A DNA stretch of 64,000 bases from Geobacillus proteiniphilus. GTDB lineage: Bacteria > Bacillota > Bacilli > Bacillales > Anoxybacillaceae. Location: NCBI RefSeq assembly GCF_001908025.1, contig NZ_MQMG01000011.1, positions 1 to 64,000 on the forward strand, in the 5' to 3' direction. This document shows, one piece after another, positions 19,137 to 26,117 of the stretch; positions within the stretch are counted from its first letter, which is position 1, and every line of letters starts with the position of its first letter. The notes beneath the pieces were generated by a model, which was given only the letters and a program-made list of their open reading frames with translations, was not told the DNA's origin and did not search any database. The position numbers and the translations under genes were made by a program.

Positions 19137-19148
19137 TTGTCTCCTCCT

Positions 19149-20294
19149 TCATCCCGTCATCGTTGATGAGCGGTTGGGAAGAGGTGAAGCGGGAGGAGGA
19201 TAGTCGCTGTCCGTCTCCCCCGCTTGCCGTCCGTTCCATCCCGCCACCAGCGCACCGCCCAAAAGACCGATGATGCCCCCGATGATCAGGCCGCCGGCTG
19301 CACCGACAAACGAAAGAATGGAAGCAAGAATGAGAAAACTGCCGAGTACCACATGGCTTTGCGGCTTGATGATGCTTAAAATGGCCAAAACGATCATCAC
19401 CAACCCCGTTACCAGCCCAGCCCACATCAGTCCACTTCCAGGAAGCAACAACATTGGAAACACACTGATACCTACAATCAAGACAAACACCGCACCAATC
19501 ATCGCCAGCACCGATCCTAAAACAGGGCGACGGCGGTTGGCGGCAAGCAAATACCCGACAGCACACGGCAACATCCAACCGAAGGCATACGACAACAGAG
19601 GACCGACGAAGCGGGCGGCGGTATGGACAGACAAAAAGCCGTAATGGAAAAGCGAAGCGGCGATGATGGCCACCATTCCACCAACCACTAGCACTCCTCT
19701 CGGGCGGCGGGCAGACGTCCACGCTTGCTGCCAAGTTTCAGCGTTTCTCTTTTTCCAACCGACGCAAATGACAGACCCAAGCAGCACGACAGCCAGAACG
19801 ACCGATGTCTGAACCACCATAGGAATGGAGCGCACCCATGTTTGCCACGGCACCGCCTGCTCAACGGCAAAAAAGGCGTTCAAAGCACAAAACGTCGCAA
19901 CGGATCCTCCAAAAAACAACCAAATATAATGAAACCGTGTGCGAATGTATCGTCCTTGTTCTTCCTGCTTCTCGATGATGTCATGTGCCAAAAAAGCAGC
20001 CAGCACGCTGCTTGCTATCCCTCCCACCACAGCGCCGACAGCCCCAAGCGACACCCATTGGCTGCCACCAACAAGCATCCCCGGCAAAAAAGCAGCCGCT
20101 CCGTATTTCATGCGGACCATCGCCGTTGGACGGTTAGAAAAGAACCAGACAAGCAAGGAGAGAACGACCGCCAACAACAGTCCCCCCCACAGCGCTCCGT
20201 TCACTCCACCGCGAACGACGATTCCACTGATAAACGCGCCCGTCAGCGCACCGATGGCCGTCATTTGTCCCATTTCAACTATTTTCCTCATCAT
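19149..20294 (-). CDS. Polytopic membrane protein with DUF6114-like C-terminal part
   Basis: A 381-aa integral membrane protein with about ten hydrophobic segments. The C-terminal 120 residues (RRRPVLGSVLAMIGAVFVLI, a SIIKPQSHVVLGSFLILASI stretch, and GGLIIGGIIGLLGGALVAGW) strongly recall the actinobacterial DUF6114 family, known to me as a neighbour of DUF6230 genes. The start at 20294 (ATGATG) has GGAGG 9 nt upstream. The N-terminal half, rich in Gly and Val, is not recognised. Probably it forms a membrane complex with the two exported partners. Confidence 0.75.
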   Translation of the reverse strand: MMRKIVEMGQMTAIGALTGAFISGIVVRGGVNGALWGGLLLAVVLSLLVWFFSNRPTAMVRMKYGAAAFLPGMLVGGSQWVSLGAVGAVVGGIASSVLAAFLAHDIIEKQEEQGRYIRTRFHYIWLFFGGSVATFCALNAFFAVEQAVPWQTWVRSIPMVVQTSVVLAVVLLGSVICVGWKKRNAETWQQAWTSARRPRGVLVVGGMVAIIAASLFHYGFLSVHTAARFVGPLLSYAFGWMLPCAVGYLLAANRRRPVLGSVLAMIGAVFVLIVGISVFPMLLLPGSGLMWAGLVTGLVMIVLAILSIIKPQSHVVLGSFLILASILSFVGAAGGLIIGGIIGLLGGALVAGWNGRQAGETDSDYPPPASPLPNRSSTMTG

Positions 20295-20295
20295 C

Positions 20296-20391
20296 TCATC
20301 TTGCCTCCTTAACTGTTTTCAGTTCCTTTTTGGCCGAGCAACAGCATGAACACGCCGCAGTTCGTCTCTTGGCTCCCCCTTGCTTTACCAT
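20296..20391 (-). CDS. Possible 31-aa Cys-rich peptide upstream of the membrane gene
   Basis: A short open frame with a basic product that contains ACSCCCSAKK (four Cys in six residues). Its last codons carry the GGAGG of the next gene and its stop lies next to that gene's ATG, a layout typical of translational coupling. Against it: its own ATG has only an overly close AGGG ribosome site. Treat as tentative. Confidence 0.25.
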   Translation of the reverse strand: MVKQGGAKRRTAACSCCCSAKKELKTVKEAR

Positions 20392-20512
20392 CCCTTCATT
20401 TGCCAAAAGCGATGATGAGAAGAAAACCTTCCTGTATGAAAAGAAGCGGCGCACAAGCCTTGTGCATGAATACGTGATGACACAGGAAACAAGATGACAA
20501 ATAGAACTTCTC

Positions 20513-20540
20513 ATTTATTTTGGGAGGAATAGGGCATGAA
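20513..20540 (+). repeat. Inverted repeat, left copy (flanks the DUF6230-like gene)
   Basis: ATTTATTTTGGGAGGAATAG, then GGC and ATGAA, on the plus strand. It matches the minus-strand sequence at 21219-21245 with one substitution and one extra base. GGAAACAAG also precedes both copies, at different distances. Confidence 0.8.
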
Positions 20541-20571
20541 CAGCTCGCATCCAAATGATGATCAGAACGGA

Positions 20572-21177
20572 TTAAAAGTCGCCGATCCGGCTTCCATCTT
20601 TCATGTTGGCAATCAATTTCACCTTCATGTTCGGAATGGTGATCGAGCCCGCCGACAGGTAATGCGTATTCAAGCTCGGTTTGTCAAGCGTCAAGTTCGG
20701 CGCGCTCATGTCTATGACATTGAGTGGGTTGTCGGTTTTATGCTCTTGCACCTCCAAGCCGGCAAATGACGTGCTGTCCGTTTGAATGCCGGTGACGCGC
20801 AGTCTCAAATTTTGCCCACTTACATTGCCGCCGGTGACGACGACATCGATGCTTTTAATACCATAAGCGCCGAGAGCCGATTCAGTGTTAATGTTTTTCG
20901 CCAGCACCAAATTCGTGATGTTCGCCGACGCCAAGTCGATGGCTGCCTGTCCCCAGGCCCCTCTTTGTTCCGTTTCACCGATGGCAGGATACAGTTTAAA
21001 TCCGGTGCCCGTAATTTTATCTGCGCTGATCGTAAATCCGCCGACGCCTGACAGCGGAAACGCGGCAAACGCCGTCCCTGACAGAAGCAACATAGCAACT
21101 AGGGCGATGACTGCGAGAAATCCCGTTCCGCCCGCAATCGCAAATCGTTTTGGATTGACCGCAAACAAGTTCCCCAT
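20572..21177 (-). CDS. DUF6230-like exported protein
   Basis: A 201-aa protein with an N-terminal hydrophobic segment (FAIAGGTGFLAVIALVAMLL, then SGTAFAAFPLSG) acting as signal or anchor, followed by a beta-rich domain with SADKITGTGFKLYPAIGET and repeats of the type IDVVVTGGNVSGQNLRLRVTG. These features match the DUF6230 family as I recall it from Streptomyces, where some members are loosely labelled cholesterol esterase and sit next to DUF6114 genes. GGGGG lies 8 nt before ATG 21177. It is first of a three-gene minus-strand set. A role at the cell surface, perhaps binding a hydrophobic ligand, is inference. Confidence 0.78.
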   Translation of the reverse strand: MGNLFAVNPKRFAIAGGTGFLAVIALVAMLLLSGTAFAAFPLSGVGGFTISADKITGTGFKLYPAIGETEQRGAWGQAAIDLASANITNLVLAKNINTESALGAYGIKSIDVVVTGGNVSGQNLRLRVTGIQTDSTSFAGLEVQEHKTDNPLNVIDMSAPNLTLDKPSLNTHYLSAGSITIPNMKVKLIANMKDGSRIGDF

Positions 21178-21218
21178 TTTTCATACCCCCTGTTTTTCTC
21201 CCATCCGATGATTCTTTC

Positions 21219-21245
21219 TTCATCCCTATTCCCCCCAAAATAAAT
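21219..21245 (-). repeat. Inverted repeat, right copy (flanks the DUF6230-like gene)
   Basis: Minus strand ATTTATTTTGGGGGGAATAG, then GG and ATGAA; inverted partner of 20513-20540. It lies in the presumed leader of the DUF6230-like gene. Confidence 0.8.
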
Positions 21246-21367
21246 ACCTTGTTTCCCACGAAACCGACAGTTGCCACAGACATCGGGCACGAATCCCTTT
21301 CTCTCCTGCTGCTTTCCGGTTCCCTCCAGAAGGATGCTGGCGAAACCGATTTTTTCTTCTGCCAGAC

Positions 21368-21398
21368 GCAGGCGGGCGGGCGAAACCCGCCCGTCTGC
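21368..21398 (-). terminator. Hairpin after the R2-like oxidase gene
   Basis: GC-rich stem GCAGACGGGCGGG/CCCGCCCGCCTGC with one mismatch, directly after the stop codon. There is no U tract, so termination may be weak and allow read-through towards the DUF6230-like gene. Confidence 0.55.
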
Positions 21399-21399
21399 T

Positions 21400-22308
21400 C
21401 TAGGACTCGGCAGATGTTTTTTCCAGTTCCTCGACGCTGTCATACCGCTTCGTGCGGCTGATTTGTTTTTTGCGGATGTTGAACTGCTTGATAACATAGT
21501 TGTTCAGCATCTCATAATCGATTTCTAACGTAGATGTGCGGGCGAGCTGCTGCTGGCGCTGTCCGAGCTCGGTCAAATAGGCGACATAGCCGACAACATG
21601 AGGCCATAATTCATCCATATATTGGATGAACAAATCGTAATACCGCTCGTCTTCGTTGACAAGCCGCTGGATCGTGTACAGACCAAACTGAATATGGCGG
21701 CCCTCGTCCATGTTCAAATAATCGATGCCTTGCAGCAGCCCTGGGAACAGCCCAGCTTTTTTGTGAATTTGCCGGAATGTATAATACCCCGATTCGGCAA
21801 GTGTTCCTTCGACAATCATGTTGTACACCGTGGCGGCGCGGATGATCGCTTGCGGCGAGTCGTCGGTATACAATCGATCCATCGCTTCCGGCAGCGCTTC
21901 GTAAAAGATTCGTTTGTAATGGTCGTTATGGAAGACGGACAAGTCCATTTGTCCAATGCCAACGGCTTGCTGCCAGCGGGAAAACATCTCGACATGTTTC
22001 GCTTCGTCGTGCATAAACGTCGTTAAAAACAGGACATCCTCGAGCCGCCCTTGGCGCGCGAGGGCGTTCGTCATCGGCAAAATATCGAGCGTCACCGCCT
22101 CTTCTCCGGCGGAAAAGCCGGCGACGAGCGGCAGCGCCACGATCTTTTCTTCGCTTGTCAAACGGGCGAAATCTTCTTTGTCTTGGCTGAAATCAATGTC
22201 AGCCGGGTTCCATTTCCCATTCCGCTTCGCTTTTTCATACAATTTGTACATCGGATGCTCCCAATCGATCGTTCCTTTCACCGTTTGAAATCCATCATGG
22301 CGAGTCAT
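21400..22308 (-). CDS. R2-like ligand-binding oxidase (Mn/Fe, R2lox)
   Basis: A 302-aa ferritin-like protein. With the start at 22308 (GGAGGAG upstream) the numbering fits the characterised Geobacillus kaustophilus R2lox: metal ligands E69, E102, H105, E167, E202 and H205, and V72 and Y162, which form the Tyr-Val ether crosslink. All are present in the motifs GFSAGEEAVT, FMHDEAKH, ATVYNMIVEG and LNMDEGRH. The family assembles a Mn/Fe cofactor with O2 and binds a long-chain fatty acid; its physiological substrate is unknown. Here it lies between ALDH and the DUF6230-like cluster, behind an attenuator-like hairpin, in a lipid-catabolism context. Confidence 0.96.
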   Translation of the reverse strand: MTRHDGFQTVKGTIDWEHPMYKLYEKAKRNGKWNPADIDFSQDKEDFARLTSEEKIVALPLVAGFSAGEEAVTLDILPMTNALARQGRLEDVLFLTTFMHDEAKHVEMFSRWQQAVGIGQMDLSVFHNDHYKRIFYEALPEAMDRLYTDDSPQAIIRAATVYNMIVEGTLAESGYYTFRQIHKKAGLFPGLLQGIDYLNMDEGRHIQFGLYTIQRLVNEDERYYDLFIQYMDELWPHVVGYVAYLTELGQRQQQLARTSTLEIDYEMLNNYVIKQFNIRKKQISRTKRYDSVEELEKTSAES

Positions 22309-22345
22309 CGCTTTTCTCCTCCTTTGAAGGCTAGTGATGTAAGGG

Positions 22346-22397
22346 AAAAAGGTGCTCTCAACCGCGTTTCTCAAGCGGAAACATTTTGCAGCACCAT
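22346..22397 (-). promoter_or_regulatory. Attenuator-like hairpin with 8-codon uORF before R2lox
   Basis: On the minus strand GGTGCT (22390-22395) pairs with AGCACC (22351-22356), enclosing an inner GTTTC/GAAAC stem, and is followed by TTTTT (22346-22350). The R2lox start is only 38 nt further. An 8-codon frame MVLQNVSA (22371-22397), with GGGAG 6 nt upstream, overlaps the 5' arm. It may be the terminator of ALDH or an attenuator for R2lox. Confidence 0.5.
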
Positions 22398-22469
22398 CAC
22401 GCGCTCCCTTTCGGCTTCTCGCAAATCGAGCGAACCGGCTGGTTGTCACCGGTCTTTTAAACCCCTCTC

Positions 22470-23957
22470 TTAAAACAAAGTCATCGGCCGGTCGTTTAAG
22501 TCACAAATGACGGTTTTCGTCTCCAAATACGGCTCAAGCGCCTGCATCCCGAGCTCGCGGCCGAGGCCGCTTTGCTTATAGCCGCCAAACGGGACCGTCG
22601 GCGACAGCACTTGATACGTGTTGATCCAGACGGTTCCGCTTTTCACCCGGCGCGCTAAGCGGAGCGCCCGCTTGATGTCGTTCGTCCACACCGCTGCTGC
22701 CAAGCCATACATCGTATCATTGGCAATGGAAGCGGCTTCTTCTTCATCCTCGAACGGAATAACCGCCGCCACCGGGCCAAAAATTTCTTCACGGGCGATG
22801 CGCATCGACGGTTTGACATCGGCAAAGACCGTTGGCTCGATAAAGTAGCCGCCAAGCTCCGACCGTGCGCTCCCCCCGGCCACCAGTTTCGCTCCCTCCT
22901 GCCCGCCGATACCGATGTAGCGCAGCACTTTGTCGTACTGCTCGCGGCTGACGACCGGACCAATGTCGGTGCGCGCGCTCATTCCGGGGCCGAGCCGCAA
23001 TGTGTTGGCCCGGTCGGCCAGCAGCTGGACGAACGTTTCGTACGCCGGCCGTTCGACTAAAATGCGGCTCCCGGCCTGGCATACTTGCCCGGAGTTGTAG
23101 AACACGCCAAACAGCGCGCTTTTTGCCGCCTGTTCGAGATCGGCATCGGCAAAAATGATGTTCGGCGACTTGCCGCCCAGCTCGAGCGTCACCCGCTTAA
23201 TGTGGGGAGCGGCCGCCTGCAAGATATGGCGCCCCGTTGCCGTCTCGCCGGTAAACGCGATTTTCGGCACGTTCGGATGGCGGACGAGCGCTTTGCCCGC
23301 CTCATCCCGCCCCGGCAGAACGTTGACGACGCCGTCCGGCACGCCGGCTTCCTGGCAAAGTTCGGCAAGTTTGAGCGCCGTTAGCGGCGTTTCCGGCGCC
23401 GGTTTTAGCACCATCGTACAGCCCGCCGCCAGCGCCGGGGCGATTTTCCATGCCGGCATCAAAAGCGGGAAGTTCCATGGCGTAATCAGTCCCGCCACCC
23501 CGATCGGCTCTTTCATCGTCCACGCCATATAATCGGGCGCCGCGCCGGCAACGGAAAACGGCAGCACCTCTCCTTGCGGCTTGACGACAAGCGAGGCGAA
23601 AAAGTCGAAACAATCGGCGGCGAGCGGAATTTCGATAAACCGCGCCATGTTGATCGGCATGCCGTTTTCCCTTGTCATCAGCCGGGCCAGCTCATCGTGA
23701 TGCTGGCGGATCAGCTCAGCAATGCGGCGCAAGATGCGCCCGCGCTCGAGCGGCGGAATCGCCAGCCAGCGCTGATCCAAAAACGCCTCTTGTGCGACAG
23801 CAACCGCCGCGTCAACATCGTCTTCCCCAGCGTTGGCGACGCGTGCCGTCACTTCGCCCGTCGCTGGATCGATGACGTCAAACCGTTCGCCACTTGAGGA
23901 CGGCCGCCATTCTCCATCAATCCATAAATCCGCTTCTGTCGTTTGAGCGGAAATCAT
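22470..23957 (-). CDS. NAD(P)-dependent aldehyde dehydrogenase
   Basis: A 495-aa class 1/2-type aldehyde dehydrogenase oxidising an aldehyde to the acid. Motifs: ITPWNFPLLMPAWKIAPALA (cofactor site), the catalytic Glu in VTLELGGKSPNIIF and the nucleophilic Cys in NSGQVCQAGSRI. I chose ATG 23957; the ATG two codons earlier is too close to GGAGG. The substrate is not clear from sequence; position between R2lox, an SCP2 protein and an alcohol dehydrogenase suggests a long or hydrophobic aldehyde. Confidence 0.93.
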   Translation of the reverse strand: MISAQTTEADLWIDGEWRPSSSGERFDVIDPATGEVTARVANAGEDDVDAAVAVAQEAFLDQRWLAIPPLERGRILRRIAELIRQHHDELARLMTRENGMPINMARFIEIPLAADCFDFFASLVVKPQGEVLPFSVAGAAPDYMAWTMKEPIGVAGLITPWNFPLLMPAWKIAPALAAGCTMVLKPAPETPLTALKLAELCQEAGVPDGVVNVLPGRDEAGKALVRHPNVPKIAFTGETATGRHILQAAAPHIKRVTLELGGKSPNIIFADADLEQAAKSALFGVFYNSGQVCQAGSRILVERPAYETFVQLLADRANTLRLGPGMSARTDIGPVVSREQYDKVLRYIGIGGQEGAKLVAGGSARSELGGYFIEPTVFADVKPSMRIAREEIFGPVAAVIPFEDEEEAASIANDTMYGLAAAVWTNDIKRALRLARRVKSGTVWINTYQVLSPTVPFGGYKQSGLGRELGMQALEPYLETKTVICDLNDRPMTLF

Positions 23958-24020
23958 TGTCATCTCCTCCTTTTCATCGCTCCACGCTCCCGATCGATCG
24001 GGCGCTGAATCAACAGGCCG

Positions 24021-24449
24021 CTACGGCAATAAATCGCTTCGTCCGATTTCCTGCAAATATTCGCGGTACGCCGGGTAGATGGCGTCAAGCTGCGGCAGCA
24101 CTTTCAACGCGTTCACGAGCGGGCCTTGCACTTTGATTTGCTGGCGGGCGAGCGCCTGCTGCAAGTCGAGCTTCCCAAGCCAAAACTTATGCCCGACATC
24201 CGCCGTCTGCTCAAAAATGAGCTCCGGCCGCAAGTCCGTCTCGCCGCAGACGATTTTCAGCCTCCCGTTTTCTTGCGTCCACGTAATTTTCGCTTCCGGC
24301 TTATGGAACACGTACTGGACAAACGCGTCATAGCCAGCTCCCAACTCCATTCCAGCGATCAATTGTTTCGATTCTTCCGTCTCCGCCACTTTTTCAAAAA
24401 AGCGACCGAGAACGTCATACAGCTCTTGCTCACTTTGAAACATCGGCAT
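24021..24449 (-). CDS. SCP2 sterol-carrier-domain protein (first of three)
   Basis: A 142-aa single-domain SCP2 protein. The SCP2 lipid-binding fold is suggested by ITWTQENGRLKIVCGE, ELIFEQTADVGHKFWLGKLD and IKVQGPLVNALKVLPQL. It is a clear paralogue of the protein at 35435, sharing the pattern GH/HQFW-G-x-x-x and KALxLLPxxxxxxPxYRxYL. Such domains bind fatty acyl chains, acyl-CoA or sterols and hand them to enzymes. It lies between ALDH and alcohol dehydrogenase genes; the leader carries a 20-bp direct repeat. AAAGGGG precedes the start at 24449. Confidence 0.85.
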   Translation of the reverse strand: MPMFQSEQELYDVLGRFFEKVAETEESKQLIAGMELGAGYDAFVQYVFHKPEAKITWTQENGRLKIVCGETDLRPELIFEQTADVGHKFWLGKLDLQQALARQQIKVQGPLVNALKVLPQLDAIYPAYREYLQEIGRSDLLP

Positions 24450-24462
24450 ATCGTTTTCCCCT

Positions 24463-24531
24463 TTCTAAGTTGGTGATGTCGCGTAAAGGCGCTGTCCCCA
24501 TCCCTAATTCCTTCTAAGTTGGTGATGTCGC
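24463..24531 (-). repeat. 20-bp direct repeat in the leader of the SCP2 gene
   Basis: TTCTAAGTTGGTGATGTCGC occurs at 24463-24482 and again at 24512-24531 (49-bp period). On the minus strand each copy reads into an A/G-rich ribosome-site-like stretch, as if the translation start region were duplicated. The leader of R2lox has a related ACATCACTAG element. Confidence 0.85.
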
Positions 24532-24640
24532 CCAATGAACGGCCGCCTTACGGAATCCCGCTTCTGGCAGGGACGGATCATTCCAGAGCCCTTCGGCTGA
24601 AGACCGCCGTGAGGCATTGCCGCTCTTTTTTGGTGCGCTT

Positions 24641-25747
24641 TTATTCATCAAAGCGGATCAGGCCGCGGATGTTTTGCCCGCTCTTTAAGGCGGCGAACCC
24701 GTCGTTAATTTGTTCGAGCGCATAGACAGCGCTGATGAGCGGTTCAAGCTTCAACTTGCCCGCCGCGTACAAGTCGAGCAGCTTCGGATAGTCGACCGGG
24801 GGATTACCTTGGCCGAGCCAAGAACCAGTCAACGTTTTCGATTGGGATGGCAGCGAAAAGGCGTTGATCTCCACCGTTTCATGCGGCGCGGCGATGCCGA
24901 CGATGACTGTCGTTCCCGCCTTTCTCGTCATGTTGTACGCGTCCGCCATCGTTTCCGGGCGGCCGATCGCTTCAAACGCGTAGTCGACGCCGAGGCCGTC
25001 AGTCAAGTCGAGCACGGCGCTGACGGCATCTTCCTCGCGGGCGTTGACTGTATGCGTCGCCCCGAACGTTTTCGTCATCGCCAATTTTTCCTCGACAATG
25101 TCGACGGCGATAATTTGTTTAGCCCCAGCCAGCGCCGCTCCTTGGATGATGTTGAAGCCGACGCCGCCGGCGCCAATGACTGCAACTGTGCTGCCCGGGC
25201 GAACGCGGGCCGTATGAATGACCGCCCCCACCCCAGTCATGACGCTGCAGCCGATCAAGGCCGCCAGTTCAAACGGCACATCCCGACGGATCGGGATGAC
25301 CGCCTGCTCCGGCACGATCGTGCGCTCACTGAACGCCCCGGCGGTGAGAAATTGATAGACTGGCTTTCCGCCGAGGGAAAAGCGCGTCGTCCCATCCGGC
25401 AGCGTGCCGGTCGCCGTCAGTCGAGCCGCCTCCTCGCACATATCGGGCCGCCCGGTGCGGCAGTAGCTGCACGTCCCGCATGACGGCACCCAATTGAGCA
25501 CCACATGGTCGCCTTGTTTGACACTTGTCACCCCTTCCCCGACTTCCTCGACAATGCCCGCTCCTTCGTGGCCGAGCACAATGGGAAGCGGGAGCGGCAA
25601 TTGCCCTTGAACCACATGCCAATCGCTATGGCAAAGGCCCGCCGCTTTCATTTTCACTTTGACTTCCCCGCGCTTGGGGCTTGCCAAATCCAGTTCTTCG
25701 ATTGACAGCGGCTCCCCGTAGCGGTGCAATACTGCGGCTTTTGCCAT
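24641..25747 (-). CDS. Zinc-dependent alcohol dehydrogenase (MDR family)
   Basis: A 368-aa medium-chain dehydrogenase oxidising an alcohol with NAD(P). Catalytic zinc ligands are C39 (GLCHSD), H60-E61 (LGHEGAG) and a Cys in ALIGCSVMTG; the structural zinc site is C90, C93, C96 and C104 (CGTCSYCRTGRPDMC). The Rossmann motif is GAGGVGFNIIQG. It resembles class III / aryl-alcohol type enzymes. Together with the ALDH at 22470 it would turn an alcohol into an acid. AAAAGGAGGG precedes ATG 25747. Confidence 0.93.
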   Translation of the reverse strand: MAKAAVLHRYGEPLSIEELDLASPKRGEVKVKMKAAGLCHSDWHVVQGQLPLPLPIVLGHEGAGIVEEVGEGVTSVKQGDHVVLNWVPSCGTCSYCRTGRPDMCEEAARLTATGTLPDGTTRFSLGGKPVYQFLTAGAFSERTIVPEQAVIPIRRDVPFELAALIGCSVMTGVGAVIHTARVRPGSTVAVIGAGGVGFNIIQGAALAGAKQIIAVDIVEEKLAMTKTFGATHTVNAREEDAVSAVLDLTDGLGVDYAFEAIGRPETMADAYNMTRKAGTTVIVGIAAPHETVEINAFSLPSQSKTLTGSWLGQGNPPVDYPKLLDLYAAGKLKLEPLISAVYALEQINDGFAALKSGQNIRGLIRFDE

Positions 25748-25774
25748 GTCGTTCCCTCCTTTTCCATCCGCCCA

Positions 25775-26101
25775 TTACGCCCGCTTGCTGGCCATATCCG
25801 CTTCCTCTTCACGGATGCCGCGGCCCCGCAATGCATCCAAATAGGCGTCCCATTCCTGCTTGAGCGCTGATTTCAGCTTAAAAAAACCGAGAATAAGCGA
25901 GCGTGTTGAATGATCTTGCAAAAACACCTCACGAAACGCGTCTTCGAATTCTTCCCGTTTTCCTGGAATGCCATGATCCTTTCCATAAAGCAAATGCTTA
26001 TCCAGCAACCGGCGAATGGTCGGGTTGCCCGGTCCGCCGCTTTGCCGGTAAAACGCCTCGATACGCTTTGACATCGTCAGCTCTTCTTGTTCCTCGCGCA
26101 T
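25775..26101 (-). CDS. Unrecognised 108-aa charged protein
   Basis: I do not recognise this family. The start at 26101 has GGGAGGAAGG upstream; longer in-frame starts would overlap the upstream kinase gene in another frame. The product is hydrophilic and mainly helical, with FEDAFREVFLQDHSTRSLIL and ALKQEWDAYLDALRGRG; no signal peptide or membrane segment. It is 16 nt after the ABC1 kinase and 27 nt before the alcohol dehydrogenase, so it belongs to the same transcript. Confidence 0.8.
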   Translation of the reverse strand: MREEQEELTMSKRIEAFYRQSGGPGNPTIRRLLDKHLLYGKDHGIPGKREEFEDAFREVFLQDHSTRSLILGFFKLKSALKQEWDAYLDALRGRGIREEEADMASKRA

Positions 26102-26117
26102 GTTCCTTCCTCCCTCT

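Noticed and set aside
20536-20769. Plus-strand frame of 77 codons with a good ribosome site (GGGAGGAATAGGGC ATG)
   Set aside because: It is antisense to the 3' end of the DUF6230-like gene, whose protein has clear family features; the ribosome site belongs to the inverted repeat. No protein features of its own.
24532-24640. A gene or terminator between the SCP2 gene and the alcohol dehydrogenase
   Set aside because: No open frame with a ribosome site and no hairpin with a U tract was found.
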